From JBBARC01 sp040400005 (GTDB lineage: Bacteria; Pseudomonadota; Alphaproteobacteria; Acetobacterales; Acetobacteraceae): a stretch of DNA of 36,148 nt. The notes under the pieces were generated by a model that saw only the letters and a list, made by a program, of their open reading frames with translations, had not been told where the DNA came from and searched no databases. The stretch is taken from positions 1 to 36,148 of the forward strand of contig JBBARC010000038.1 in NCBI GenBank assembly GCA_040400005.1, given 5' to 3'. This document shows, one piece after another, positions 8,001 through 15,541 of this stretch. The translations under genes and the position numbers were made by a program. Each line of letters opens with the position of its first letter. Position 1 is the stretch's first letter.

Positions 8001-8089
8001 TAAGTTCCGGCCGAGAGGCCGGGCCTTGGTTAAAGTTCCGGCCGAAAGGCCAAGCCTTGGTTAAAGTTCCGGCCGAGAGGCCGGGGGGG
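8001..8089 (+). repeat. Three tandem 31-bp units with GNRA-loop hairpins
   Basis: Units run at 8001-8030, 8031-8061 and 8062-8089 (last one truncated), each starting TAA(A)GTTCCGGCC. Each contains a short perfect stem GGCC-GAGA-GGCC or, in the middle unit, GGCC-GAAA-GGCC; both loops are GNRA tetraloops. The change between GAGA and GAAA preserves the loop class. The 31-bp period is close to three helical turns. The function is unknown: a repeated operator or a structured leader RNA are both possible. Confidence 0.8.
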
Positions 8090-8154
8090 CGGGTCGCATT
8101 CGCGGGTTGGGTCCGGGGGGAACCGCCTGGCGCGCGCCCGCCCCAAGGTTTTTT
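8086..8154 (+). terminator. Possible leader terminator/attenuator hairpin
   Basis: GGGGCGGG (8086-8093) pairs with CCCGCCCC (8137-8144). Four bases after the stem come six T (8149-8154). On the plus strand this would sit about 50 bases before the first SDR gene. The loop is long (43 bases) and itself GC-rich, so this is only a candidate attenuator. Confidence 0.35.
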
Positions 8155-8205
8155 ACGGGGATTTTTTCGGTTTTTTGGGATTTGGCTGCGAGAGAGGCGG
8201 GTTAG

Positions 8206-8991
8206 GTGACGGAGCGCAAAACCGAGCTTACGGGCGCAGATTTGGGCGGGAAAGTGGCGCTGGTGACCGGCGGCACCCGCGGCATAGGGGCTGCGATTGC
8301 GCAGCGGTTGCATGATGCCGGGGCGCTTGTGGTGATCAGCAGCCGCACAGCGCCGGAGGCTGCCGATTTTGACCATATTGCCGGCGACGTGCGCGACCCG
8401 GTGCAGGCCCGCGCCATGGTGGACCAGGTGGTGGCGCGCCACGGGCGGTTGGATATTTTGGTAAACAATGCCGGCGGATCACCGCAAGCTGCGGCGGCGA
8501 GCGTATCGCCACGGTTTTCGGAGCGGATCATTGCGTTGAATTTGCTTGCCCCTTTGTACCTTGCGCAGGCCGCCCACGGGCACATGGCGACGCAGGTTGG
8601 CGGCGGCGTGGTGATTAATATCGCCAGTGTTTCTGGTGTGCGGGCATCGCCCGGCACGGCAGCCTACGGGGCGGCCAAGGCCGGGTTGCTGAGCCTGACC
8701 CGCACGTTGGCGCAGGAATGGGGCCCTAAAATTCGGGTGAACGCCGTGGTGGTGGGATTGACCGAAACTGCGGATGCGGCGGCAACTTACGGCAGTGAAG
8801 CGGCACGGGCGGCGATTGCGCAGGCGTTGCCGTTGCGGCGCATGGGCACCGGCGCCGATGTGGCCAATGCCGTGGTGTTTTTGGCATCCGACCAGGCGGC
8901 CTATGTATCGGGCGCCGAATTGGCGGTGCATGGCGGTGGCGAAACACCGCTGTTTTTGGATCTGATTGCTCGCCACAACGGCGGCGGCTGA
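8206..8991 (+). CDS. Short-chain dehydrogenase/reductase (first gene of plus operon)
   Basis: A 261-residue classical SDR. The cofactor loop is TGGTRGIG (about residues 21-28), followed by NNAG, the catalytic serine in NIASVSG, and YGAAK as the Tyr-x3-Lys pair. It starts with GTG at 8206, with GAGG about eight bases upstream. It resembles the SDR proteins that accompany HIP degradation genes in actinobacteria (Rv3549c-like, from memory) and probably oxidises or reduces a hydroxyl on a steroid or on a ring C/D CoA intermediate. The exact step cannot be read from sequence. It is followed after 26 bp by a second SDR gene. Confidence 0.88.
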   Translation: MTERKTELTGADLGGKVALVTGGTRGIGAAIAQRLHDAGALVVISSRTAPEAADFDHIAGDVRDPVQARAMVDQVVARHGRLDILVNNAGGSPQAAAASVSPRFSERIIALNLLAPLYLAQAAHGHMATQVGGGVVINIASVSGVRASPGTAAYGAAKAGLLSLTRTLAQEWGPKIRVNAVVVGLTETADAAATYGSEAARAAIAQALPLRRMGTGADVANAVVFLASDQAAYVSGAELAVHGGGETPLFLDLIARHNGGG

Positions 8992-9017
8992 CATAATACT
9001 AATGTGGGGGATGGGCG

Positions 9018-9890
9018 ATGACTGAACCGAACACCGGTAGTAGATTAGTGGCAGTGGTAACCGGGGCCAGCCGCGGCGCCGGGCGCGGCATTGCGGTGGC
9101 GCTGGGGGCGCGCGGGGCGATTGTGTATGTCACCGGCCGCACTGAAATACCTGATAGCGCGCCGCTGCCGGGATCAATTGGCGAAACCGCGGCGGCCGTA
9201 ACTGCCGCCGGCGGTTTGGGCATTGCGGTGCGGGTGGACCACGGCAACGACGACGAGATTGCCGCGTTGTTTGCACGGGTGGGCGCTGAGCAAGGCCATA
9301 TGGATATTTTAGTGAATAATGTGGCTATTATTCATGATGAGCTCATAACGCCCGGGCCGTTTTGGGAAAAGCCGTTAGGCTTGGGCGATATTTTGGATGT
9401 GGGTTTGCGCAGCCATTACGTGGCAAGCTGGCATGCGGTAAAACTGATGCTGCCGCAAAAACGCGGGCTGATTGCGTACACATCTTCGTTTGGCTCAGTT
9501 TGCTACATGCACGGGCCAGCTTATGGCGCGCAAAAAGCCGGCGTTGATAAGTTTGCCGCCGACATGGCGGTGGATTTTGACGGCACCGGCTTGGCCGCGG
9601 TTTCCATCTGGATGGGACCGCTGCTGACCGAGCGCAGCAAGCGGTCGCTGTCGCAGCGGCCAGACCAGTATGAAGGGTTTATGGCGCAGGCTGAAACGCC
9701 GGAATATACCGGGCGGTTGATTGCGGCGCTATATGATGACCCTGATATAGCAAGCCTTTCCGGCACCACGGTGATTGGCGCGGAGTTGGCTGAGCGATAT
9801 GGCATAACCGAGGCCGGCGGGCGCAAGCCGCCATCGTGGCGGGCGCATTTGGGCGAGCCTCGGGTGGCGCATCCCGCAATTGTACGTTGA
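9018..9890 (+). CDS. DHRS1-like short-chain dehydrogenase
   Basis: A 290-residue SDR whose overall pattern follows the DHRS1 subgroup: TGASRGAGRGIA cofactor loop, YVTGR after strand two, NNVA in place of NNAG, GLRSHYVASWHAVKLM, serine in YTSSFGS and YGAQK as the catalytic pair. Its ribosome site GGGGGATGGGCG precedes the ATG. Human DHRS1 has been reported to act on steroids among other carbonyls; any steroid role here is inferred from position. It is followed by a 289-bp gap with a MITE-like element, so hsaC may be separately expressed. Confidence 0.86.
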   Translation: MTEPNTGSRLVAVVTGASRGAGRGIAVALGARGAIVYVTGRTEIPDSAPLPGSIGETAAAVTAAGGLGIAVRVDHGNDDEIAALFARVGAEQGHMDILVNNVAIIHDELITPGPFWEKPLGLGDILDVGLRSHYVASWHAVKLMLPQKRGLIAYTSSFGSVCYMHGPAYGAQKAGVDKFAADMAVDFDGTGLAAVSIWMGPLLTERSKRSLSQRPDQYEGFMAQAETPEYTGRLIAALYDDPDIASLSGTTVIGAELAERYGITEAGGRKPPSWRAHLGEPRVAHPAIVR

Positions 9891-9908
9891 CGGAGAGGTA
9901 GATAAGGC

Positions 9909-10038
9909 CTTCTTTTCTGACTATAAGAAGCAAAAAACCTTTATCACGTGGGCGCGGGGTGCGCGGTGGCATGGCACCCCCAGGCCGAGCGTTATAACAG
10001 TCTTTTTGCTTTTTTTTCGCCAGAAAAATAAGCTTCTT
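9909..10038 (+). repeat. MITE-like palindromic element, copy 1
   Basis: The element fills most of the spacer before hsaC. AT-rich left and right ends (about 9909-9946 and 9991-10038) are imperfect inverted repeats of each other and contain versions of CTTTTTGCTTCTTTTT. The core at 9963-9986 reads GCGGTGGCATGG followed by CCCCAGGCC. The same core and the same kind of ends occur in opposite orientation at 33135-33290. No reading frame is inside it. Confidence 0.7.
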
Positions 10039-10179
10039 CGCTCCACCCTACCCCACCAAAAATGTGCCTTTGCGTAGTTTTTGCCCCTATTTGCGACGAA
10101 TTACGGTTGCCGGGGCGAGCTGTAACCAGTAACTTCGCAGCAGAACCGATAGACGGTCACGAATTGGGGAGAAACGCGG

Positions 10180-11109
10180 GTGGCCGTTATTGCGCTTGGC
10201 TATATTGTTGCAGAAACACGCGATTTGGGTGCGTGGTCGGTTTTTGCGTGTGATGTGCTGGGCATGATGCCGGCGGCGTCGCCGTATGATGACGTGTGTT
10301 TATTTCGCATTGACGATCGGCCGTTTCGATTTTGGATACAGCAGGGCGAGCGCAACGGGTTTGTGGCCCCGGGCTGGGAGTTTCGTAACGAGGCGGAATT
10401 TTTGGCCGTGTTGGATAGGCTGCGCGCCGCTGGGCGTGAGGTTGATATGGCTAGTGTCGAAGAGGCGCGCGCGCGATCAGTGTATGCGTTGGCACGATCA
10501 TCTGATCCTGCTGGCAACGCGATGGAGTTGTTTTACGGGCGGTTTTGCGATTACGTGCCGTTTGTATCGCCTGCTGGGGTTAGCCGGTTTGTAACCGGAC
10601 CGAACGGCGATTGGGGCTTGGGGCATGTGGTGCTGACCGCACCAAATTTTGCCGAAACCCACACTTTTTACAAAGATGTGCTGGGTTTTGGCGATACTGA
10701 CCTGGGGCGATTTTTTCTGATGGGCGGCGGGGCTGATGACCCTGGCTGCGGGTTTGCTTTCTTGCATGCCAATCGGCGCCACCATAGTTTGGCCCTAGGG
10801 GAAATGCCGGAAAGCCCGAACGGGGCGGTGCATTTAATGCTGGAAACCGGCTTAGTTGATGATGTGGGCCGCGCTTACGACAAGGTTTTGGCCGGGGCTG
10901 CACCGTTATCATCCACGTTGGGGCGGCATGTGAACGACAAGATGTTGTCTTTTTACGTTCGTAGCCCAAGCGGGTTTGATATCGAATATGGCTGCCATGG
11001 CATGGAGATTGATCCTGCAACTTGGGTTGCCACCACTAGTTTGCCGGTAAGCGCTTGGGGCCATGCGTGGCAGCCACCGACCCCGGTGGATGCCCCGGTG
11101 GGTGGATAG
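10180..11109 (+). CDS. hsaC: Extradiol dioxygenase HsaC/TesB-type (3,4-DHSA dioxygenase)
   Basis: A 309-residue type I extradiol dioxygenase made of two vicinal-oxygen-chelate domains. It opens catecholic ring A of 3,4-DHSA by meta cleavage, giving the HsaD substrate 4,9-DSHA. Fe(II) ligands are H149 (GLGHVVL), H202 (NRRHHSL) and E269 (DIEYG). The second-shell H250 and Y259 seen in BphC-type enzymes are also present. The GTG start at 10180 has GGGGAGA upstream. It sits on the opposite strand from its pathway partners hsaA and hsaD, at the head of the ring C/D genes, one base before ipdA. Substrate preference is from context. Confidence 0.92.
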   Translation: MAVIALGYIVAETRDLGAWSVFACDVLGMMPAASPYDDVCLFRIDDRPFRFWIQQGERNGFVAPGWEFRNEAEFLAVLDRLRAAGREVDMASVEEARARSVYALARSSDPAGNAMELFYGRFCDYVPFVSPAGVSRFVTGPNGDWGLGHVVLTAPNFAETHTFYKDVLGFGDTDLGRFFLMGGGADDPGCGFAFLHANRRHHSLALGEMPESPNGAVHLMLETGLVDDVGRAYDKVLAGAAPLSSTLGRHVNDKMLSFYVRSPSGFDIEYGCHGMEIDPATWVATTSLPVSAWGHAWQPPTPVDAPVGG

Positions 11110-11110
11110 T

Positions 11111-11986
11111 ATGCTTGATAAACGCAAAAGTTTAGACGATGCCATCGGCAGTTTGCGCGATGGCATGACCATTGGCATTGGCGGCTGGGCGACGCGTCGC
11201 AAGCCAATGGCGCTGGTGCGGGCGCTGGCGCGGTCATCGGTTAAGGATTTGACCGTACTTGCCTATGGCGGACCAGATGTGGGCATACTGGCCGCATCAG
11301 GAAAAATAAAAAAACTTATTTTTGCTTTTGTATCGCTGGATCATTATCCATTAGAGCCGCATTTTCGGGCGGCGCGCCAGGCTGGCCTTCCGGTGCTGGA
11401 GCTCGATGAAGGAATGTTTCATTGGGGGTTGCGGGCGGCGGCCATGCGATTACCATTTTTGCCGACGCGGGTGGGGATTGGTACAGATATTGTGCGCCAG
11501 CCAGATTTGCGCATGGTAAAAAGCCCTTATGATGACGGCGAGGAATTGGTGGCGGTGCCCGCGTTAAAGTTGGATGTGGCACTTATTCATGTGCACAGGG
11601 CGGATGCGCGCGGCAATGTGCTGACGCTGAGCGCGGACCCGTTTTTTGATGAATTATTTGCGCGCGCGGCTGACCGGGTCATTGTATCGACAGAGGCCCT
11701 GGTCAGCACTGCAGAGTTGAACATGCGCGAAAACGCGCGGTTTAATATATTTGAGCGGTCATTGGTGAGCGCCGTTGTGGACGCACCGCTGGGGGCGCAC
11801 CCGACCAGTGCTGCACCGGATTACCAGATCGATTTGCCGCATTTGAAGGAATATACCGAAAGTGCGGCATCGCCCGAGGCATGGGCGGCGTATCGGGCAC
11901 GGTATATCGATGTGGCACACAGCGATTATGCGGCGGCAATTGGCGGGCGTGCGCGCATCGACCAATTACCAGCAGCAATTTATTGA
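11111..11986 (+). CDS. ipdA: COCHEA-CoA hydrolase alpha subunit IpdA
   Basis: A 291-residue class I CoA-transferase-fold protein. IpdAB opens the last steroid ring by retro-Claisen hydrolysis of COCHEA-CoA. The protein follows remembered mycobacterial IpdA along its length: SLRDGMTIGIGGWATRRKPMA near residue 15, AYGGPDVG, FVSLDHYP, LDEGMFHWGLRAAAMRLPFLP near residue 98, and PLGAHPTSAAPDY. The acidic residues in LDEGM match the region of the catalytic glutamate in IpdA. I start at the ATG at 11111 just after the hsaC stop, with GGTGGA upstream; a longer frame would overlap hsaC. The partner ipdB follows eight bases later. Confidence 0.92.
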   Translation: MLDKRKSLDDAIGSLRDGMTIGIGGWATRRKPMALVRALARSSVKDLTVLAYGGPDVGILAASGKIKKLIFAFVSLDHYPLEPHFRAARQAGLPVLELDEGMFHWGLRAAAMRLPFLPTRVGIGTDIVRQPDLRMVKSPYDDGEELVAVPALKLDVALIHVHRADARGNVLTLSADPFFDELFARAADRVIVSTEALVSTAELNMRENARFNIFERSLVSAVVDAPLGAHPTSAAPDYQIDLPHLKEYTESAASPEAWAAYRARYIDVAHSDYAAAIGGRARIDQLPAAIY

Positions 11987-11993
11987 GGCGGCG

Positions 11994-12776
11994 ATGAGCG
12001 ATACTGACTATACACTCGCGGAATTGCTGATTGTCGCAGCAGCAGAAGCATGGCGCGACGATGGCGAATTGCTGGCGACTGGTATTACGCCGATACCGCG
12101 ATTAGCGGCCAGTTTGGCCAAGGCAAGCTTTAATACCGATTTGTTGATGACTGACGCAGAGGTTTATTTTACCGAGGCGCCGGTGCCGCCGGGCAAGCGC
12201 CATGCCGTGCCATTGGTTGAAGGCTGGGCGCCGTATGACCGGACGTTTTCGTTGCTGTGGGGCGGTAAACGCCATGCGATGGTGGCGCCGGTGCAAATTG
12301 ACCGGTTTGGCCAGACCAATATTAGTGTGATTGGCGACCATGCACGGCCGAAATCTGCCATGCTTGGGGCGCGCGGTTTTCCCGGTAATTCTGTGTATCA
12401 CCCCAATAGCTATTTTTTCCCAAGTCATTCTGCGCGTGCTCTGGTCGCAGGGGAAGTGGATTTTGTGTGCAGCGCTGGTTATAATCCGGCGCGGTTTGCC
12501 GGCGGGGTTTTTCCCAAAGGGCTCGACCTGCGATTGATTGTGACCAATCTGGCGGTACTGGATTTTGGCGGAGCGGCGCACGCCATTAGGGTGCGATCAC
12601 TGCACCCTGGAGTGAGTTTTGAGCAGGTGCAGGATAACACCGGTTTTGCGCTAGAACGCGACGCGGTGATCGCGACGACACCAGCACCGAGTATTGACCA
12701 GTTGCGGTTAATACGTGAGGTGATCGATCCCAATGGGGTGCGTGATAGCGTGATTAAACGGGAGCCGGCGAAATGA
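11994..12776 (+). CDS. ipdB: COCHEA-CoA hydrolase beta subunit IpdB
   Basis: A 260-residue CoA-transferase-fold subunit, partner of IpdA in opening the final carbocycle of HIP degradation. Visible features are AELLIVAAAEAWRDDGELLATGI near the N-terminus, and LGARGFPGN and the DFVCSAGY motif in the middle. The C-terminal SLHPGVSFEQVQDNTGF is typical of IpdB and glutaconate CoA-transferase beta chains. I take the ATG at 11994 with GAGG upstream. The open frame begins earlier, but that part overlaps ipdA in another frame. Its stop overlaps the next start (ATGA at 12773), so the crotonase is translationally coupled. Confidence 0.9.
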   Translation: MSDTDYTLAELLIVAAAEAWRDDGELLATGITPIPRLAASLAKASFNTDLLMTDAEVYFTEAPVPPGKRHAVPLVEGWAPYDRTFSLLWGGKRHAMVAPVQIDRFGQTNISVIGDHARPKSAMLGARGFPGNSVYHPNSYFFPSHSARALVAGEVDFVCSAGYNPARFAGGVFPKGLDLRLIVTNLAVLDFGGAAHAIRVRSLHPGVSFEQVQDNTGFALERDAVIATTPAPSIDQLRLIREVIDPNGVRDSVIKREPAK

Positions 12777-13684
12777 GCACACCCTTGCCGGTAGATTTAG
12801 TACCCGCACGCACTGCCGATATTGTGTATGAAACCGACCAGCCGGTTACCTATACACAAGATGGTGCGGTTGCTTGGATTAAAATGAACCGCCCAGGGTT
12901 CAACAACGCGCAAAATAGCCAAATGACCTATGCGCTGGATGATGCGTTTGTGCGGGCTGTGAATGACGATACCGTGCGGGTGATTGTGCTGGCGGGCGAG
13001 GGTAAGCATTTTTCGGCCGGGCACGATATCGGCACGCCGGGACGCGACGTGCACAAAACATTCGATCGGCGTTTGTTGCAAGCGGATCATACGAATAAGC
13101 CGGCCGCTGAAATGCTGTATACGCGCGAACACGAAGTGTACTTAAGCATGTGTAGGCGCTGGCGCGATGCACCCAAGCCCACCATCGCCATGGTGCAGGG
13201 GGCGTGCATTGCCGGTGGTTTGATGCTCGCCTGGGTGTGCGACTTGATTGTGGCCTCCGACGATGCGTTTTTTCAAGACCCCGTAGGGCGCATGGGCATA
13301 CCGGGAGTAGAGTATTTCGCCCACGCATTTGAGTTGCCCCCGCGCATTGCCAAGGAGTTTTTATTGCTGGGTGAACGCATGTCAGCGGCACGCGCCTACC
13401 AGTATGGCATGGTAAACCGCGTTGTGCCGCGTGCCGAATTGGCGGCGGCGACGGCGGCCTGGGCAGCAGAGTTGGCAAGCCGGCCGCGGTTGGGCAATTG
13501 GTTGATTAAGCAGGCGGTTAATCACGTGGAAGATTTACGTGGCAAACGCACGGCGATGGATAGCGTTTTTCATATGCATCATTTTGCCCATGCGCAGAAT
13601 GACCTAACATCTAGCAATAGCCTGGGTGGATTGGACGCGCGCGCCATGGCTGCGGCAAATAAAAAAGGTGCTGGCGAAAGCTGA
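12773..13684 (+). CDS. Crotonase-family enoyl-CoA hydratase
   Basis: A 303-residue crotonase. The CoA-binding and oxyanion segments are visible: GKHFSAGHDIGTPG (about residues 81-94) and GACIAGGLMLAWVCDLIVASDDA near residue 150. It is longer than typical crotonases (about 260 residues), with extra sequence after the first motif (HKTFDRRLLQADHTN). EchA20 is clearly the other crotonase at 14787. This one may hydrate the unsaturated propionyl-CoA side chain of HIP-CoA (an EchA13-like role) or a later beta-oxidation intermediate. Coupled to ipdB by ATGA and three bases before ipdC. Confidence 0.87.
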   Translation: MSTPLPVDLVPARTADIVYETDQPVTYTQDGAVAWIKMNRPGFNNAQNSQMTYALDDAFVRAVNDDTVRVIVLAGEGKHFSAGHDIGTPGRDVHKTFDRRLLQADHTNKPAAEMLYTREHEVYLSMCRRWRDAPKPTIAMVQGACIAGGLMLAWVCDLIVASDDAFFQDPVGRMGIPGVEYFAHAFELPPRIAKEFLLLGERMSAARAYQYGMVNRVVPRAELAAATAAWAAELASRPRLGNWLIKQAVNHVEDLRGKRTAMDSVFHMHHFAHAQNDLTSSNSLGGLDARAMAAANKKGAGES

Positions 13685-13687
13685 CCC

Positions 13688-14776
13688 ATGGCCAATAATG
13701 CTTTACACACGGTGATGGTTGAGCGTTTAGGGTGCCGTTACCCGATTGTACAAACCGCCATGGGGTGGGTGGCCGAACCGCCCTTGGTTGCCGCCACGTG
13801 CGATGCCGGGGCGTTTGGTTTTTTGGGCGCGGCGGTGATGAAACCCGCCGAGGCGCGGGCGAAAATTGCCGATGTCCGCCGCCGGACCACTGCCCCGTTT
13901 GGGATAAATTTTCATATGTTTCAGGCCGGTGCGGCCGATATTGTGGATGCGATTGTTGAAAACCGCGATCAGATCCGGGCGGTGAGTTTTGGCCGCGGGC
14001 CTGACAAAAGTATGATCAAGCGGTTTAAGGATGCCGGGATTTTGTGCATCCCCACCGTGGGTGCGGTAAAGCATGCGCGCAAAATGGTTGAGTTGGGCGT
14101 GGATATGGTGACCGTACAGGGTGGCGAGGGCGGTGGACATACCGGATCGGTGCCGACCACCATTTTGCTGCCGCAAGTATTGGATGCGGTGCAGGTGCCA
14201 GTGATTGCGGCTGGTGGTTTTGCCGATGGCCGCGGCCTGGTGGCAGCGTTGGCATTTGGTGCAGTGGGTATTGCCATGGGCACACGGTTTTTGCTGACCG
14301 TGGAAAGCCCGGTGCCGATGGTGAGCAAGCAGCGCTACATTGCAGCCACAACCGATGATATTGCGGTGACCACCAAGCTGGATGGGCTGCCGCAGCGGAT
14401 GATACGCACGCCGTTTTTTGATCGACTGGAAAAATCTGGGCCGGTTGCGGTGTGGCGGCGCGCGTTTGAAGCAGCCCTGACCATGAAACACGCGACCGGG
14501 GCGAGCTGGGGTGATTTGCTGCTGATGGCGCGCGGTATGACAGCGCATGGCGAAATGCCATTGGTGCAGGCGATGCTGGCGGCAGCTGCACCTAGTATGA
14601 TTATGAAGGCAATTGTGGAGGGCAAGCCTGATGAGGGCATGCTAGCCACCGGCATTGTTGGCGGGCGAATTAGCGATTTGCCGACCTGCCGCGATCTGAT
14701 TGAGACTATTATGGCTGATGCGCAAGCGCGCCTGGCCGCCCTTTCATGCGGTGCGCTTGCACCGGTTACAGCCTGA
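13688..14776 (+). CDS. ipdC: Flavin-dependent 5-hydroxy-HIC-CoA dehydrogenase IpdC (nitronate monooxygenase fold)
   Basis: A 362-residue FMN-dependent TIM-barrel protein of the nitronate monooxygenase/2-nitropropane dioxygenase family. Mycobacterial IpdC and Comamonas ScdK-type proteins share this fold and act on the indane CoA-ester rather than on nitronates. Visible motifs are YPIVQTAMGWVAEPPLVAA at residues 18-36, QGGEGGGHTG for phosphate binding, AAGGFADGRGLVAAL and GAVGIAMGTRFLLT. The neighbours ipdAB and echA20 support the IpdC role. A general nitronate monooxygenase is the alternative. Confidence 0.88.
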   Translation: MANNALHTVMVERLGCRYPIVQTAMGWVAEPPLVAATCDAGAFGFLGAAVMKPAEARAKIADVRRRTTAPFGINFHMFQAGAADIVDAIVENRDQIRAVSFGRGPDKSMIKRFKDAGILCIPTVGAVKHARKMVELGVDMVTVQGGEGGGHTGSVPTTILLPQVLDAVQVPVIAAGGFADGRGLVAALAFGAVGIAMGTRFLLTVESPVPMVSKQRYIAATTDDIAVTTKLDGLPQRMIRTPFFDRLEKSGPVAVWRRAFEAALTMKHATGASWGDLLLMARGMTAHGEMPLVQAMLAAAAPSMIMKAIVEGKPDEGMLATGIVGGRISDLPTCRDLIETIMADAQARLAALSCGALAPVTA

Positions 14777-14786
14777 GGCGCCGCCC

Positions 14787-15536
14787 ATGCCCATACGCCT
14801 TGATATTGTCGGCCGTGTTGCCGAAATTGTGTTTGATCACCCACCGGTAAACGCGTTCGACAGCGTTTTGTGGGCGAGCATTCCAGGCATTTTGCAGGCT
14901 GCGGGCGCTAACGAAGATGTACGCTGTGTGTTGATCCGGGCCGAGGGGCGCGGGTTTTGCGGTGGTGTCGATATTAAAGAAATGCAAGCGCACCCGGAAC
15001 GCATTGTGGATTTGAACCGCGGCAATTACCTGACATTTAAGGCGGTGCGTGATTGCCCGGTGCCTGTGGTAACCGCTGTGCATAGTTTTGTGATCGGTGG
15101 CGGCATTGGTATTTGCGGCGCATCTGACACTATTCTTGCGGCCGACGATGCATATTTTTCGCTGCCCGAGATCGATCGCGGGGCGATGGGCGGAGCATCG
15201 CATTTATCGCGGATGTTTCCTTTGCATAAGGTAAGGGCGGCATTTTTCACCGGTGGCAAGATACCGGTGGCGCATGCTTACCGGCTGGGTGCGGTGGAAA
15301 AGATTGTGCCGCGCGACGAATTGCTGCGGGAAGCGCGCGAATTCGCTGGTATTATTGGCAGCAAAAGCCGGATGGCGCTGGTGCTGGCAAAGCAAGCCCT
15401 AAACGGTATTGAAGCGCGCGATGTTGATCATGGCTACCGGTTTGAGCAGGGCTTTACGCTAGAGATGTATATGCATGAGGATTCGCAAAAATCGCGCGAT
15501 GCCTTTGTGCACGGCAAAGATGCAGCGAAGTTTTAA
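14787..15536 (+). CDS. echA20: Ring-opening crotonase EchA20
   Basis: A 249-residue crotonase that matches remembered mycobacterial EchA20 closely: DHPPVNAF at the start, VLIRAEGRGFCGGVDIKEMQ, SFVIGGGIGICGASDTILAADDA, LPEIDRGAMGGASHLSR, and the end HGYRFEQGFTLEMYMHEDSQKSRDAF. EchA20 hydrolyses steroid ring D of the indane CoA-ester to give the IpdAB substrate. The ATG at 14787 has GAGG upstream; the longer frame overlaps ipdC in another frame and is rejected. Length fits exactly. Confidence 0.92.
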   Translation: MPIRLDIVGRVAEIVFDHPPVNAFDSVLWASIPGILQAAGANEDVRCVLIRAEGRGFCGGVDIKEMQAHPERIVDLNRGNYLTFKAVRDCPVPVVTAVHSFVIGGGIGICGASDTILAADDAYFSLPEIDRGAMGGASHLSRMFPLHKVRAAFFTGGKIPVAHAYRLGAVEKIVPRDELLREAREFAGIIGSKSRMALVLAKQALNGIEARDVDHGYRFEQGFTLEMYMHEDSQKSRDAFVHGKDAAKF

Positions 15537-15541
15537 GCGCG

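Larger units (their letters stand above)
7814..8205. other. Divergent intergenic control region
   Basis: This 392-bp spacer separates the minus-strand hsaA operon from the plus-strand SDR/hsaC/ipd operon and has no convincing gene. From left to right it holds the hsaA ribosome site and candidate promoter with CTACG repeats, and a plus-strand TTGACA at 7917-7922 with no good -10 at normal spacing. It then holds the triple 31-bp hairpin repeat (8001-8089), and a GC-rich stem followed by six T (8086-8154). The GTG of the first plus-strand gene follows at 8206. Confidence 0.85.

Noticed and set aside
8001..8089. CRISPR array
   Set aside because: The three units directly abut with no unique spacers and no cas genes are present.
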